Below are positions 13,595 through 22,677 of a stretch of 64,000 nt of DNA, piece after piece; within the stretch, counting starts at the first letter, position 1; each line of letters opens with the position of its first letter. A program made the translations under genes and the position numbers. The notes beneath the pieces were generated by a model. That model did no database searches. It was not told where the DNA came from and was given only the letters and a program-made list of their open reading frames with translations. Source of the DNA: Actinacidiphila yanglinensis (GTDB lineage Bacteria; Actinomycetota; Actinomycetes; Streptomycetales; Streptomycetaceae); contig NZ_FNVU01000005.1 of the NCBI RefSeq assembly GCF_900107965.1, positions 186,001 through 250,000 on the forward strand. Direction: 5' to 3'.

Positions 13595-14473
13595 CTACTC
13601 GGCCGCGGTGACCGCGTGGCCGCCGAACTCGTTGCGGAGCGCGGCGATCATCTTCATCTGCGGCGAGTCGTCCTGGCGGGACGAGAAGCGGGCGAAGAGG
13701 GAGGCGGTGATCGCGGGCATCGGCACCGCGTTGTCGATCGCGGCCTCCACGGTCCAGCGGCCCTCACCCGAGTCGTCCGCGTAACCGCGGAGGTTCTCCA
13801 GGTGCTCGCTCTTGTCGAGCGCGTCCACGGCCAGGTCGAGCAGCCAGGAACGGATGACCGTACCGGACTTCCAGGAGCGGAAGACCTCGCGGACGTCGGT
13901 GACCGAGCCGACCGCCTCCAGCAGCTCCCAGCCCTCGGCGTAGGCCTGCATCATCGCGTACTCGATGCCGTTGTGGACCATCTTGGCGAAGTGGCCGGCG
14001 CCGACCTTGCCGGCGTGCACCGCGCCCGAGTCGCCCTCGGGCTTGAGGGCGTCGAAGATCGGCTGCGCCTTGGCGACGTCCTCGTCCTTGCCGCCGTACA
14101 TCAGCGCGTAGCCGTTGGCGAGGCCCCACACACCGCCGGAGACGCCGCAGTCGACGAAGCCGATGCCCTTGGCGGCCAGCTCGTCGGCGTGCTTCTCGTC
14201 GTCGGTCCAGCGGGAGTTGCCGCCGTCGACCACGAGGTCACCGGGGGAGAGCAGCTCGCCCAGCTCGTCGACGGTGGACTGGGTGGCCGGGCCGGCCGGG
14301 ACCATCACCCACACCACGCGCGGCGCGGGGAGCGAGTCCACCAACTCCTTGAGGGTGTGGACATCGGCGAGATCCGGGTTCCGGTCGTACCCGATGACGG
14401 TGTGGCCGGCGCGGCGGATGCGCTCGCGCATGTTGCCGCCCATCTTGCCGAGACCGATGAGACCGAGCTCCAT
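13595..14473 (-). CDS. gnd: 6-phosphogluconate dehydrogenase, decarboxylating (short form)
   Basis: Oxidative decarboxylation of 6-phosphogluconate to ribulose 5-phosphate in the pentose phosphate pathway. The 292-residue product belongs to the short, NAD-preferring class often found between dnaN and recF in actinobacteria. The Rossmann motif [12 protein letters not shown] is at the N-terminus; GVSGGVWGL and the catalytic-helix lysine region [15 protein letters not shown] are present. The ATG directly before ELGLIGLG is preferred over one 13 codons upstream, with an AAGGG element six bases before it. Cofactor preference is inferred from length. Confidence 0.93.
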   Translation of the reverse strand: MELGLIGLGKMGGNMRERIRRAGHTVIGYDRNPDLADVHTLKELVDSLPAPRVVWVMVPAGPATQSTVDELGELLSPGDLVVDGGNSRWTDDEKHADELAAKGIGFVDCGVSGGVWGLANGYALMYGGKDEDVAKAQPIFDALKPEGDSGAVHAGKVGAGHFAKMVHNGIEYAMMQAYAEGWELLEAVGSVTDVREVFRSWKSGTVIRSWLLDLAVDALDKSEHLENLRGYADDSGEGRWTVEAAIDNAVPMPAITASLFARFSSRQDDSPQMKMIAALRNEFGGHAVTAAE

Positions 14474-14594
14474 CACTGACCCTTCGTTCGAAGCATTCGA
14501 CGCGTAACGCATGGCGCGTGACCGCGGTACCTGGCAGGACTGCCAGACCTGACCTGATCCGACCCCGAGCCTACGTCGGCCCGGTCCGCCGCCT

Positions 14595-15725
14595 TCAGCC
14601 GGACAGGCGGACCGGCATGATCAGGTACTTGTACGCTTCGTCGGCCTCGGCATCCACGGCGGGCCGGCCGCTCAGCAGAGCCGGCTTGGTGGAGGTCGTG
14701 AAGGACAGCTGGGCGGCCGGCGAGTCGATCGCGCTCAGGCCGTCGAGCAGGAACGTCGGGTTGAAGGCAATCGAGATGTCATCGCCGTCGAGCTTGGCGT
14801 CGACCCTTTCCACAGCCTGTGCGTCGTCGCTGGAGCCGGCCTCCAGGGTGAGCACGCCCTGCTCGAAGCTCAGCCGCACCGGGGTGTTGCGCTCGGCCAC
14901 CAGGGCCACGCGCTTGACCGCCTCGACCAGGGGCGCGGTCTCGATCACCGCGACCGACGCGAACTCGGTGGGGAACAGCGTGCGGTACTTGGGCAGGTCG
15001 CCCTCGAGCAGGCGGGTGGTGGTGCGGCGGCCCGCGCCCTCGAACCCGATCAGGCCCTCGCCGTCGCCCGCGCCGGCCAGCGCGATGGAGACCGTGTCGC
15101 CACTGGTGAGCGCCTTGGCGGTGTCCTGGAGGGTCTTGGCGGGCACCAGCGCGACCGCGGAGATGTCGGCCTGCTCGGGCTTCCACAGGAACTCGCGGAC
15201 CGCGAAGCGGTACCGGTCGGTGGCGGCCAGCGTGACGGTGTCGCCCTCGATCTCGATCCGCACGCCGGTGAGCACCGGGAGCGTGTCGTCGCGCCCGGCG
15301 GCGATGGCGACCTGCGCGGCGGCGGCGGCGAAGACCTCACCGGGGACGGTGCCCGAGGCGGTGGGCATCGCGGGCAGCGCGGGGTACTCCTCGACGGGGA
15401 GGGTGTGGAGGGTGAAGCGGGAGCTTCCACAGACCACGGTCACGCGTACACCGTCTGTGGAAATCTCCACCGGGCGGTTCGGCAGCGCCCGGGAGATGTC
15501 GGCGAGCAGCCGGCCCGAGACCAGGACCGTGCCCTCCTCGTCGACCTCGGCCTCGACCGACACCCGCGCCGAGACCTCGTAGTCGAAGCCGGAGAGGCTG
15601 AGCTTGCCCTCCTCGGCCTTGAGCAGCAGTCCGGCGAGCACGGGCACCGGGGGACGGGCCGGGAGGCTGCGGGCTGCCCAAGCCACTGCCTCGGCGAGTA
15701 CGTCGCGCTCCACCCGGATCTTCAC
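14595..15725 (-). CDS. dnaN: DNA polymerase III beta subunit (sliding clamp)
   Basis: The ring-shaped processivity clamp, tethering DNA polymerase III and other factors to DNA. At 376 residues it has the normal length, with three clamp folds; LVSGRLLADISRALP and the C-terminal YLIMPVRLSG are typical. The GTG start (VKIRVERDVLAEAVAW) is supported by an AGGAGG ribosome-binding site eight bases upstream; a 27-residue upstream extension would be unlike the family. Transcribed leftward out of oriC, while dnaA reads toward oriC from the other side. Confidence 0.97.
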   Translation of the reverse strand: MKIRVERDVLAEAVAWAARSLPARPPVPVLAGLLLKAEEGKLSLSGFDYEVSARVSVEAEVDEEGTVLVSGRLLADISRALPNRPVEISTDGVRVTVVCGSSRFTLHTLPVEEYPALPAMPTASGTVPGEVFAAAAAQVAIAAGRDDTLPVLTGVRIEIEGDTVTLAATDRYRFAVREFLWKPEQADISAVALVPAKTLQDTAKALTSGDTVSIALAGAGDGEGLIGFEGAGRRTTTRLLEGDLPKYRTLFPTEFASVAVIETAPLVEAVKRVALVAERNTPVRLSFEQGVLTLEAGSSDDAQAVERVDAKLDGDDISIAFNPTFLLDGLSAIDSPAAQLSFTTSTKPALLSGRPAVDAEADEAYKYLIMPVRLSG

Positions 15726-15842
15726 CGGAACCGCCTCCTGCTTGTTGCTGGCTGTCGGGGACCAGTCTGACGCACAGGACTGACAGTAGGTGCGGGTTGG
15801 CGTCAAGCCGTGCCCCGAGCCGCAGAGCGGTGCCGGGCCGAG

Positions 15843-16419
15843 TTGTGCACACCCCCCGCTTCGAAGCGAGTTCCCAGCTATCTATGTGTAGTCGTAGTAG
15901 TAGGGGGTGTGGATACCGTGGATAACCGGTTCCCTCGCAGGTCAGGCCCGGTTTTTTATCCACCGCGCCTGTGGGTGACGCCGGTGGACAACCGGGGCCT
16001 GCTGTGGACGGCGGAAAGTTGTGCACACCCGATGCACAGGGCACAGCCACTTGTCCCCAGCTCCGTCCCCAGAAATACCCAGGTTCTCCCCAGCCCAACC
16101 CACCTCCTTGGTGTGACGGCTTTCACTCGTTCGGGCGACGCATCGTGTTTCGTTGCCGAACAGTGGACAGGGATGTGGAGAAGCGGCCCGAAGCTGTGCA
16201 CAACCCAGGGCATCCTGTGGGCGGGCGGTGGACAACTCCTCGTGCGGCCTTACGGGTTGCCTGGTTCGTCCACAGTCTGTGGATGCGGGTTACCCACATT
16301 TCCCCACCGCGCTGAGCTGGACGGACAGCCCCCGGAGGACCGGGCCTGTGGAGACGATTCTGGACAACTCCGGTGTCCCCAGGGTGTGGACGGCGCTTCC
16401 GCGCCACTTCTGTGGAGAA
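15843..16419. other. oriC: chromosomal replication origin oriC
   Basis: The dnaN-dnaA intergenic region holds about 19 DnaA-box-like 9-mers in both orientations. Starts: 15843, 15908, 15917, 15956, 15983, 16003, 16019, 16051, 16162, 16174, 16195, 16227, 16266, 16278, 16290, 16347, 16359, 16385, 16411. The best fit TTGTCCACC, TTATCCACC, TTGTGCACA, GTATCCACA and TTATCCACG, matching the Streptomyces preference for TTGTCCACA-like boxes. A T-run sits at 15952-15957 and a trinucleotide-repeat element beside the boxes at 15908/15917. Box number and dnaN/dnaA flanks are those of a Streptomyces oriC. Individual weak boxes are uncertain; the assignment as a whole is not. Confidence 0.95.
15887..15907 (+). 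other. DnaA-trio-like unwinding element
   Basis: TAG-type triplets (TAGTCGTAGTAGTAG at 15889-15903) are followed by a short G-tract and then the tandem DnaA boxes at 15908 and 15917. Read from the boxes outward this is box, GC-rich spacer, then 3'-GAT triplets, the arrangement described for the basal unwinding system of Bacillus subtilis. Function here is inferred. Confidence 0.5.
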
Positions 16420-16458
16420 ACGGATCTTCCCCGGGGGTAATCGAACAGCCGGAAACGG

Positions 16459-16493
16459 CGCGTGCCCCGGGAGCGGGGCTCCCGGGGCACGCG
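16459..16493 (-). terminator. dnaA terminator
   Basis: A perfect 15-bp stem (CGCGTGCCCCGGGAG and complement, 5-base loop) lies 24 bases past the dnaA stop codon. It separates dnaA transcription from oriC. Confidence 0.8.
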
Positions 16494-16517
16494 TGCGGTG
16501 GCTGTGGGCCGCCGCGG

Positions 16518-18425
16518 TCAGCTCTTGATGCGGTTCGTCAGCTCCGTCACCTGGTTGTAGATGGAGCGCCGCTCGGCCATCAGCGAGCGGATCTTCCGGT
16601 CGGCGTGCATGACCGTCGTGTGGTCGCGGCCACCGAAGAGCGCACCGATCTTCGGCAGTGACAGGTCGGTCAGCTCGCGGCACAGGTACATGGCGATCTG
16701 CCGGGCGGTGACCAGCACCCGGCTGCGGGAGGAGCCCGACAGGTCGTCCACGGCCAGCCCGAAGTACGCGGCCGTCTCCGCCATGATCGCCGTACCGCTG
16801 ATCTCCGGGACCGAGTCGTCGCCGCCCGGGATCAGGTCCTTCAGCACGACCTCGGTGAGCTGGAGGTCGACCGGCTGCCGGTTGAGACTGGCGAAGGCGG
16901 TGACCCGGATCAGCGCGCCCTCCAGCTCGCGGATGTTGCGGGAGATCCGGGAGGCGATGAACTCCAGCACCTCCGGCGGCGCGTTGAGCTGCTCCTGCAC
17001 CGCCTTCTTCCGCAGGATCGCGATCCGCGTCTCCAGCTCGGGCGGCTGGACGTCGGTGATCAGCCCCCACTCGAAGCGGTTGCGCAGCCGGTCCTCCAGG
17101 GTGACCAGCTGCTTGGGCGGCCGGTCGGAGGAGAGCACGATCTGCTTGTTCGCGTTGTGCAGGGTGTTGAAGGTGTGGAAGAACTCCTCCTGCGTCGACT
17201 CCTTCTGGGCCAGGAACTGGATGTCGTCGACGAGCAGGATGTCCATGTCCCGGTACCGCTTGCGGAACGCGTCCGCCTTGCCGTCGCGGATGGAGTTGAT
17301 GAACTCGTTGGTGAACTCCTCCGAGCTCACGTACCGCACCCGGGTGCCCGGGTAGAGGCTGCGCGCGTAGTGGCCGATGGCGTGCAGCAGGTGAGTCTTT
17401 CCCAGGCCGGACTCGCCGTAGATGAAGAGCGGGTTGTACGCCTTGGCCGGTGCCTCGGCGACGGCCACCGCGGCGGCGTGCGCGAAGCGGTTGGACGCGC
17501 CGATGACGAAGGTGTCGAAGAGGTACTTCGGGTTCAGCCGCGCGGTCGGCTCCACCGCGCCGCCGCCACTGCCGTTCCCGCTGCCCGGCTGCTCACCGCG
17601 CGCGGCCGGCACCCCGCCGCCCGGCTGCTGGTAGGCGGCCGGCGACGGCCCGTACGACGGCGGGCCGCTCTGGTGCGGCCCCCCGGGGCGGCCCGGCTGC
17701 TGCGGGTGGCCCTGGTGCGGCACGTTCGGGTAGGCGTCGCGCGGCTCGGGCCGGTAGCGCCGGTCGTCGTAGGACTCCGGTCGGCTGTCGTACGCCTCGG
17801 ACCTGCCGCCGTCGTAGGAGTCCCGGGGGCCGCGCCGGTCGTCGTACGCGTCGCGGCGCACCTCGTACGGCTCACGCTCCGGGAAGTCGACCGGGGCGGG
17901 CACGCCCCAGCTGCCGAGCTTGGGCTGCTGCCAGTCCTGGCGGTCGTCGGGGTAGGCGGGGCGCATCCGGGGGTCGTGGGAGTCGCGGACGTCACGCGTG
18001 TCGCGCACGTCACGGGCGTCGTGCTGGTCGCGGCCGTCCCGAAGATCCCGCAGATCGTGGGAGTCGCGGACGTCGCGTGTGTCGCGGATCTCGTGCAGGT
18101 CCCGCTGACCGCGGTCGTCGGACGGGTCCGCGGGCGGCGCGGGCGGCTGTTCCTGGTCGCCGCCCGAGGCGACGGCGATCGCGATGCCGACCTGGTGACC
18201 GAACTCACTGCTGAGCACCTTGGTGATCAGCGGCAGCAGACGGCCCTCCAGCACGTTCTTGGCGAACTCGTTGGGCGCGGAGAGCACCGCGGTGCCGGCC
18301 ACCAGGGCCAGCGGCTGGGTGCGCTGGAGCCACTCGGTGTCCTTGGGCTTGAGTTCGCTGTCCACCAGGAGCTTCTGCAGGACCCGTGGCCACACTGCGG
18401 CAAGATCGGCAGTCACGTCGGCCAC
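16518..18425 (-). CDS. dnaA: chromosomal replication initiator protein DnaA
   Basis: The AAA+ initiator that binds DnaA boxes and melts oriC. It has 635 residues, long because of an extended domain II (about 90-290), as usual in Streptomyces. Domain I is at 1-85. AAA+ Walker A GESGLGKT is at 337-344, Walker B is ILLVDDIQF, and the domain IV signature [19 protein letters not shown] is near the C-terminus. Domain II is unusually rich in Arg-Asp dipeptides and contains an exact 11-residue duplication ([11 protein letters not shown] at 114-124 and 141-151). The start is GTG, with only a weak GAGAG ribosome-binding site. Two facing DnaA boxes upstream (18576-18596) suggest autoregulation. Confidence 0.98.
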   Translation of the reverse strand: MADVTADLAAVWPRVLQKLLVDSELKPKDTEWLQRTQPLALVAGTAVLSAPNEFAKNVLEGRLLPLITKVLSSEFGHQVGIAIAVASGGDQEQPPAPPADPSDDRGQRDLHEIRDTRDVRDSHDLRDLRDGRDQHDARDVRDTRDVRDSHDPRMRPAYPDDRQDWQQPKLGSWGVPAPVDFPEREPYEVRRDAYDDRRGPRDSYDGGRSEAYDSRPESYDDRRYRPEPRDAYPNVPHQGHPQQPGRPGGPHQSGPPSYGPSPAAYQQPGGGVPAARGEQPGSGNGSGGGAVEPTARLNPKYLFDTFVIGASNRFAHAAAVAVAEAPAKAYNPLFIYGESGLGKTHLLHAIGHYARSLYPGTRVRYVSSEEFTNEFINSIRDGKADAFRKRYRDMDILLVDDIQFLAQKESTQEEFFHTFNTLHNANKQIVLSSDRPPKQLVTLEDRLRNRFEWGLITDVQPPELETRIAILRKKAVQEQLNAPPEVLEFIASRISRNIRELEGALIRVTAFASLNRQPVDLQLTEVVLKDLIPGGDDSVPEISGTAIMAETAAYFGLAVDDLSGSSRSRVLVTARQIAMYLCRELTDLSLPKIGALFGGRDHTTVMHADRKIRSLMAERRSIYNQVTELTNRIKS

Positions 18426-18575
18426 AGTTGCACGCTCTCTCGGGTCGCTGGCAGGTGCACAGAACTCCCGCGAAAGTGTGAATCTCCGGAGAGGCGGGGA
18501 GTCTACGAAGTTCGGTACCTCGATGCGCCCGGAGTCCAGCCACGGTAGTCAGGCCAGTGTGCGCGCTTCAAGTCG

Positions 18576-18596
18576 TTGTCCACAGGGTGTGTACAA
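18576..18596. promoter_or_regulatory. pair of facing DnaA boxes in the dnaA-rpmH divergent promoter region
   Basis: The consensus TTGTCCACA at 18576-18584 and the opposite-strand TTGTACACA (18588-18596) are three bases apart and face each other, 150 bases upstream of the dnaA start. This fits DnaA autoregulation as reported for Streptomyces dnaA promoters. Confidence 0.75.
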
Positions 18597-18619
18597 ACCT
18601 CGGGGTGTCGCGGCCGGGT

Positions 18620-18649
18620 TTGACCGGATGGCCTAGCCGCACGTACCGT
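18620..18649 (+). promoter_or_regulatory. probable rpmH promoter
   Basis: TTGACC, an 18-base spacer and TACCGT lie 179 bases before the rpmH start codon, in the roughly 400-base gene-free gap between divergent dnaA and rpmH. The -35 is good and the -10 moderate. The rest of the gap, apart from the DnaA boxes, shows nothing distinctive. Confidence 0.5.
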
Positions 18650-18827
18650 ATCGAGGTCGAGTTGTCGATGGCTGCTGCCGCCTGCCTACCGATGGGCGAA
18701 GATCCTCCGGGTGCCTCCGGGCGGTCGTCAAAGCGGTACACCCGATCAGTCCGCGAGGTTCCTCGTGGGCGCACGGTGACAGCCAGACGACGCACCGCTG
18801 TCATTCCGATCCCCCTGGAGCCCCCGA

Positions 18828-18965
18828 GTGAGCAAGCGCACCTTCCAGCCGAACAACCGTCGCCGCGCGAAGACCCACGGCTTCCGTCTGCGTATGCGCA
18901 CGCGCGCCGGTCGTGCCATCCTCTCGACCCGCCGTGGCAAGGGTCGCGCCCGCCTGTCCGCCTGA
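18828..18965 (+). CDS. rpmH: 50S ribosomal protein L34
   Basis: The 45-residue L34, a highly basic component of the large ribosomal subunit. The sequence [20 protein letters not shown] and the [17 protein letters not shown] core are diagnostic. It starts at a GTG with GGAG nearby. It heads the rightward rpmH-rnpA-yidD-yidC-jag cluster; only 17 bases separate it from rnpA. Confidence 0.98.
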   Translation: MSKRTFQPNNRRRAKTHGFRLRMRTRAGRAILSTRRGKGRARLSA

Positions 18966-18982
18966 TAGCCAGGTCTCATGCC

Positions 18983-19381
18983 GTGCTGCCCACCGAGAAT
19001 CGGCTGAGGCGGCGCCAGGACTTCGGCGAAGCGGTTCGCCGTGGACGCCGGGCGGGTCGCCCGCTGCTGGTCGTCCATCTGCGCCGCGACGCCACGGACC
19101 CGCATGCGCCAGGGGGAGGCAGTCCCCCGGCGCGTGCGGGTTTCGTCGTGAGCAAGGCGGTCGGCAATGCCGTGCAGCGCAACCTGGTGCGGCGTCGACT
19201 GCGTCATCTGGTCCGGGAGCGTCTGCCACTGCTGCCCCCCGGTAGCCTTGTGGTAGTACGCGCGCTACCCGAAGCGGGCAGCGCGGACCATGCACAGCTG
19301 GCCCTCGACCTGGACACCGCGCTCCAGAGGCTGCTGGGACGTGACACCCGTGGCGACGCCGAGGGGAGGGTGGCTCGATGA
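18983..19381 (+). CDS. rnpA: ribonuclease P protein component
   Basis: The protein subunit of RNase P, which helps the RNA subunit cleave the 5' leader from pre-tRNAs. The 132 residues start [14 protein letters not shown] from a GTG. The conserved signature ([14 protein letters not shown]) lies near residues 75-90, and a [14 protein letters not shown] strand/loop precedes it. The N-terminal insertion rich in Gly/Pro (about 40-52) is typical of Streptomyces. No strong ribosome-binding site is seen, so coupling to rpmH is likely. The stop codon overlaps the yidD start (ATGA). Confidence 0.95.
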   Translation: MLPTENRLRRRQDFGEAVRRGRRAGRPLLVVHLRRDATDPHAPGGGSPPARAGFVVSKAVGNAVQRNLVRRRLRHLVRERLPLLPPGSLVVVRALPEAGSADHAQLALDLDTALQRLLGRDTRGDAEGRVAR

Positions 19382-19695
19382 AATACCCGCTACTGGCACT
19401 GATCAAGCTCTATCAGTGGACGATCAGTCCACTGCTCGGGCCGGTCTGCCGGTACTACCCCTCCTGCTCGCACTACGGGTACACGGCCATCGACCGGCAC
19501 GGTGCGATCAAGGGAACCGCCCTGACCGTGTGGCGCATCCTGCGATGCAACCCATGGTCGCCGGGTGGTGTGGACCATGTCCCGCCGCGTAAGCGGCCGC
19601 GATGGCACGAACTGCTGCGCCGCTACCTGCGGGGCGGCTCCGACGGGCCCGTCACGCCCGAGCCCACCGGACCCTCTCACGCCCAAGGAGCCTGA
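19378..19695 (+). CDS. yidD: membrane protein insertion efficiency factor YidD
   Basis: A small (105-residue) membrane-associated protein of the YidD family, proposed to help YidC insert inner-membrane proteins. The family core [24 protein letters not shown], with its YPSCS cysteine motif, and the second cysteine in RILRCNPW are present. An amphipathic N-terminal helix precedes them and a basic/Pro-rich tail follows. The ATG overlaps the rnpA stop by four bases, and yidC starts three bases after the stop codon. Confidence 0.95.
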   Translation: MKYPLLALIKLYQWTISPLLGPVCRYYPSCSHYGYTAIDRHGAIKGTALTVWRILRCNPWSPGGVDHVPPRKRPRWHELLRRYLRGGSDGPVTPEPTGPSHAQGA

Positions 19696-19697
19696 CC

Positions 19698-20921
19698 GTG
19701 GGGATCTTGAACCCCCTCTATGACGCCGTCTCGTGGATCATCGTCCAGTTCCACTCGCTGTACGGCCTCGTTTTCAACCCGGACAGCGGTTGGGCGTGGG
19801 GTCTGTCCATCGTTTCCCTGGTGGTCCTGATCCGGACGGCCTTGATCCCGCTCTTCGTGAAGCAGATCAAGTCCACCCGGAACATGCAGGTGCTCCAGCC
19901 GAAGATGAAGGCGATCCAGGAGCGCTACAAGAACGACCGGCAGAAGCAGTCCGAGGAAATGATGAAGCTGTACAAGGAGACGGGTACCAACCCGCTCTCC
20001 TCGTGCCTGCCGATTCTGGTCCAGTCGCCGTTCTTCTTCGCCCTCTACCACGTGCTGAGCAACGTGGCGAAGGGCAACGAGGTCGGCGTGATCCACCACA
20101 ACCTCGTGGACAGCGCGAGCAAGGCGCACATCTTCGGCGCCCCGCTGCCGGCGAAGTTCCTGGACAGCACCGCCACGCTGGCGCGTCTGCACACCAGCGT
20201 TGCCGAGGTGCGCACCGTCACGATCATCATGATCGTGTTGATGTCGTTCTCGCAGTTCTACACGCAGCGCCAGCTGATGACGAAGAACGTGGACATGTCG
20301 GTGAACACGCCGTTCATGCAGCAGCAGAAGATGCTGATGTACGTGTTCCCGCTGGTCTTCGCGGGCTTCGGCATCATCGCCCCGGTCGGTGTGCTGCTGT
20401 ACTGGCTGACCACCAACGTCTGGACCATGTGCCAGCAGCTCGTCGTCATCCGGCGCAACCCCACCCCGGGCAGCCTCGCCTTCAAGCAGCGCCAGGAGCG
20501 GCTGCGGGCCAAGGGCAAGCTGGTGGAGCCGCCGGAGGAGGTCAAGGCCAAGGAAGCCGTCGAGCAGGCGCGGGCCAACCGCACCCAGCCGAAGCGGCAG
20601 AGCAAGTCCCAGCGCACCTCCGGTGGGACCGCGACCAGCACGCATACCGGCGGCGGCGCCGGCGGACAGAAGGTCGACGACGAGAAGCCGTCGTCCACTT
20701 CCGGGCAGCAGCCGTCCCGCGGCGGCGCCAAGTCCTCCGGGTCCACTCCGTCCGGGAAGTCGTCCGGCGGTTCGGGCGCCTCGAAGTCGTCCGGCGGCGG
20801 GAAGGGTGCGCCGAGGGCCGGTGCTCCCCGCGCGGGCGGCTCCAAGCAGGGCGGCGGTGCCTCGGGCAAGCAGTCCGGCAGCTCCAAATCCAAGCCGGGC
20901 AACCTGTCGAAGAAGAAGTAA
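19698..20921 (+). CDS. yidC: membrane protein insertase YidC
   Basis: The Oxa1/Alb3/YidC insertase that folds and inserts membrane proteins, alone or with SecYEG. The 407 residues contain the conserved hairpin ([20 protein letters not shown]), the [20 protein letters not shown] segment and five predicted membrane spans. The C-terminal third (about 285-407) is a long Gly/Ser/Lys-rich basic tail ending in LSKKK, which can bind the ribosome in related proteins. The GTG start has an AAGGAG ribosome-binding site seven bases upstream and gives the short N-terminus typical of Gram-positive YidC. Confidence 0.97.
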   Translation: MGILNPLYDAVSWIIVQFHSLYGLVFNPDSGWAWGLSIVSLVVLIRTALIPLFVKQIKSTRNMQVLQPKMKAIQERYKNDRQKQSEEMMKLYKETGTNPLSSCLPILVQSPFFFALYHVLSNVAKGNEVGVIHHNLVDSASKAHIFGAPLPAKFLDSTATLARLHTSVAEVRTVTIIMIVLMSFSQFYTQRQLMTKNVDMSVNTPFMQQQKMLMYVFPLVFAGFGIIAPVGVLLYWLTTNVWTMCQQLVVIRRNPTPGSLAFKQRQERLRAKGKLVEPPEEVKAKEAVEQARANRTQPKRQSKSQRTSGGTATSTHTGGGAGGQKVDDEKPSSTSGQQPSRGGAKSSGSTPSGKSSGGSGASKSSGGGKGAPRAGAPRAGGSKQGGGASGKQSGSSKSKPGNLSKKK

Positions 20922-20936
20922 GAGGAGAGTCCAGGC

Positions 20937-21455
20937 GTGAGCGACGTCAACACGACCACGGCCCCCGACAGCGGCTCGCCCGCCGGCCTGACCCGGCTGG
21001 AGCAGGAGGGCGAGATCGCTGCGGACTACCTCGAGGGTCTGCTCGACATCGCCGACCTCGACGGCGACATCGACATGGACGTCGAGGGCGAGCGGGCGTC
21101 GGTGTCGATCATCGGCGACGGCGGCAGCCGCGACCTGACCAAGCTGGTCGGGCGGGACGGTGAGGTCCTGGAGGCGCTTCAGGAGCTGACCCGCCTCGCG
21201 GTGCACCGGGAGACCGGCGAGCGCAGCCGGCTGATGCTCGACATCGCCGGTTTCCGCGCCCAGAAGCGCGCCGAGCTGGCGAAGCTCGGTGCGAGCGCGG
21301 CGGCGGAGGTCAAGCAGACCGGCGAGCCGGTGAAGCTGGACCCGATGACGCCCTTCGAGCGCAAGGTCGTGCACGACGCGGTCGCCGCGGCCGGTCTGCG
21401 CAGCGAGTCCGAGGGCGAGGAGCCGCAGCGCAGGGTGGTCGTCCTGCCGGCGTAG
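20937..21455 (+). CDS. jag: Jag/KhpB-type R3H RNA-binding protein
   Basis: A 172-residue protein with a KH domain (about 55-120, ISIIGDGG, VGRDGEVLEALQELTRLAV) and an R3H domain (about 120-170, ending LRSESEGEEPQRRVVVLP). Relatives (Jag/KhpB/EloR) bind RNA and affect cell elongation. The N-terminus is acidic and the Jag-N domain of Firmicutes is missing, as is normal in actinobacteria. The GTG start has GAGGAGAG before it. It follows yidC by 15 bases, and a strong hairpin follows its stop codon, ending the cluster. Confidence 0.93.
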   Translation: MSDVNTTTAPDSGSPAGLTRLEQEGEIAADYLEGLLDIADLDGDIDMDVEGERASVSIIGDGGSRDLTKLVGRDGEVLEALQELTRLAVHRETGERSRLMLDIAGFRAQKRAELAKLGASAAAEVKQTGEPVKLDPMTPFERKVVHDAVAAAGLRSESEGEEPQRRVVVLPA

Positions 21456-21498
21456 TGCCGCGACCGACCCGCTCGCGCCCGCGCATTACTGTTCCGTC

Positions 21499-21524
21499 GG
21501 CCCCGTCTGTTCGCAGACGGGGCC
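21499..21524 (+). terminator. terminator after jag
   Basis: An 11-bp GC stem (GGCCCCGTCTG and complement) closed by a UUCG tetraloop lies 44 bases past the jag stop codon. It ends the rpmH-to-jag transcript before rsmG. Confidence 0.85.
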
Positions 21525-21612
21525 GAACCTTGTAACCCTGATGGTGTACGTCTGACTTTCCCAGCGCCGTGGGCAAACCGAGGCGCGGACGTCCGAGGAA
21601 AGGACCGCCCCC

Positions 21613-22353
21613 GTGACCGAGGCAGCAGCGGAGCTTCCCGCGCCGCCCGAGCAGGCCAGAACGGTCTTCGGCGACAGGTTCGCCGACGCACTGCGCTATG
21701 CCGGGCTGCTCGCCGACGTGGGGGTCCAGCGTGGGCTGATCGGCCCACGGGAAGTGCCCCGGCTGTGGGAGCGGCACCTGCTGAACTGCGCCGTGCTCTC
21801 CGAGGTGATCGACCAGGACGTCTCGGTCTGCGATGTCGGCTCGGGCGCCGGGCTGCCCGGGATTCCCCTGGCCCTGGTCCGGCCGGACCTGAAGATCACC
21901 CTGCTGGAGCCGCTGCTGCGCCGGACCACCTTCCTCGAGGAAGTGGTCAAGCTGCTCGGCCTGGCGAACGTCACGGTCGTGCGCGGCCGGGCCGAGGAGA
22001 TGGTCGGCCTGCTGGCGCCGGTCGACGTGGTGACCGCGCGCGCCGTCGCACCGCTGGAGCGGCTCGCGGGCTGGGGCCTGCCCCTGCTGCGTCCGCACGG
22101 CGAGATGGCCGTGCTCAAGGGCGACACCGCCGAGGAGGAGCTGAAGACGGCTCGCGCCGCACTCGGCCGGCTCGGCGCGGTGGGCGCCACGGTGGTCCAC
22201 GTCGGTGAGGGCATCGTCGACCCGCTCTCCACGGTGGTCCGTGTCCAGGTCGGCGAGAGCCCCGGCGGCGTGCGTGCGGCCACCAGGCGGGCCAAGGCGG
22301 CCCGTGCCCACCGTGCCGCGCGCAAGGGCGGTGCCGGGCGGCGTCGACGCTGA
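21613..22353 (+). CDS. rsmG: 16S rRNA (guanine527-N7)-methyltransferase RsmG
   Basis: Methylates G527 of 16S rRNA using S-adenosylmethionine; loss gives low-level streptomycin resistance in several bacteria. The 246 residues contain the SAM motif DVGSGAGLPGIPLAL (about 76-90) and the family helix ERHLLNCAVLSEVI. The Arg/Ala-rich basic C-terminus (about 215-246) is longer than in E. coli and may aid RNA binding. The start is GTG, with AGGAAAGGA upstream. It lies between the jag terminator and parA, in the usual actinobacterial order. Confidence 0.96.
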   Translation: MTEAAAELPAPPEQARTVFGDRFADALRYAGLLADVGVQRGLIGPREVPRLWERHLLNCAVLSEVIDQDVSVCDVGSGAGLPGIPLALVRPDLKITLLEPLLRRTTFLEEVVKLLGLANVTVVRGRAEEMVGLLAPVDVVTARAVAPLERLAGWGLPLLRPHGEMAVLKGDTAEEELKTARAALGRLGAVGATVVHVGEGIVDPLSTVVRVQVGESPGGVRAATRRAKAARAHRAARKGGAGRRRR

Positions 22354-22466
22354 GGCTGCCTGCCAGGAGCCGCCTCCAGCGAGGCCGGCGTTCTACGCCA
22401 TACAACCGGCCGAAACGCCACAATTCGGAGTGTCTACGGAGATAGCGACGCGCCGCTGTGCATCGT

Positions 22467-22480
22467 GTTCCACGTGAAAC
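22467..22480. other. parS: parS site upstream of parA
   Basis: GTTCCACGTGAAAC matches the Streptomyces parS consensus with one half-site change. It lies in the rsmG-parA gap, 211 bases before the preferred parA start. Confidence 0.85.
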
Positions 22481-22562
22481 GTCGCTCACTGCTCCCCGGA
22501 GTTCTCAACCGTGGCCGTGCCGCGGCCGAAGCGCGTGCCGCCAAACCCGCCAAGATGACGTC

Positions 22563-22596
22563 GCCTGTGGATAGTTCTCGGGATTTATCCACAGGC
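22563..22596. promoter_or_regulatory. divergent DnaA-box pair upstream of parA
   Basis: An 11-bp inverted repeat (GCCTGTGGATA, 12-base spacer, TATCCACAGGC) contains the perfect box TTATCCACA at 22585-22593 and an opposed CTATCCACA at 22566-22574. It is 82 bases upstream of the TTG assigned to parA. It may be DnaA control of parAB, or merely a hairpin. Confidence 0.6.
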
Positions 22597-22677
22597 AGCC
22601 GGGGCTCGCTGGTTCAGCACCCCTCAGGCATGGCAGGCTCTTCTCATAGCGAGCCTGAAGTCGAGGAGAGTGAGTCC

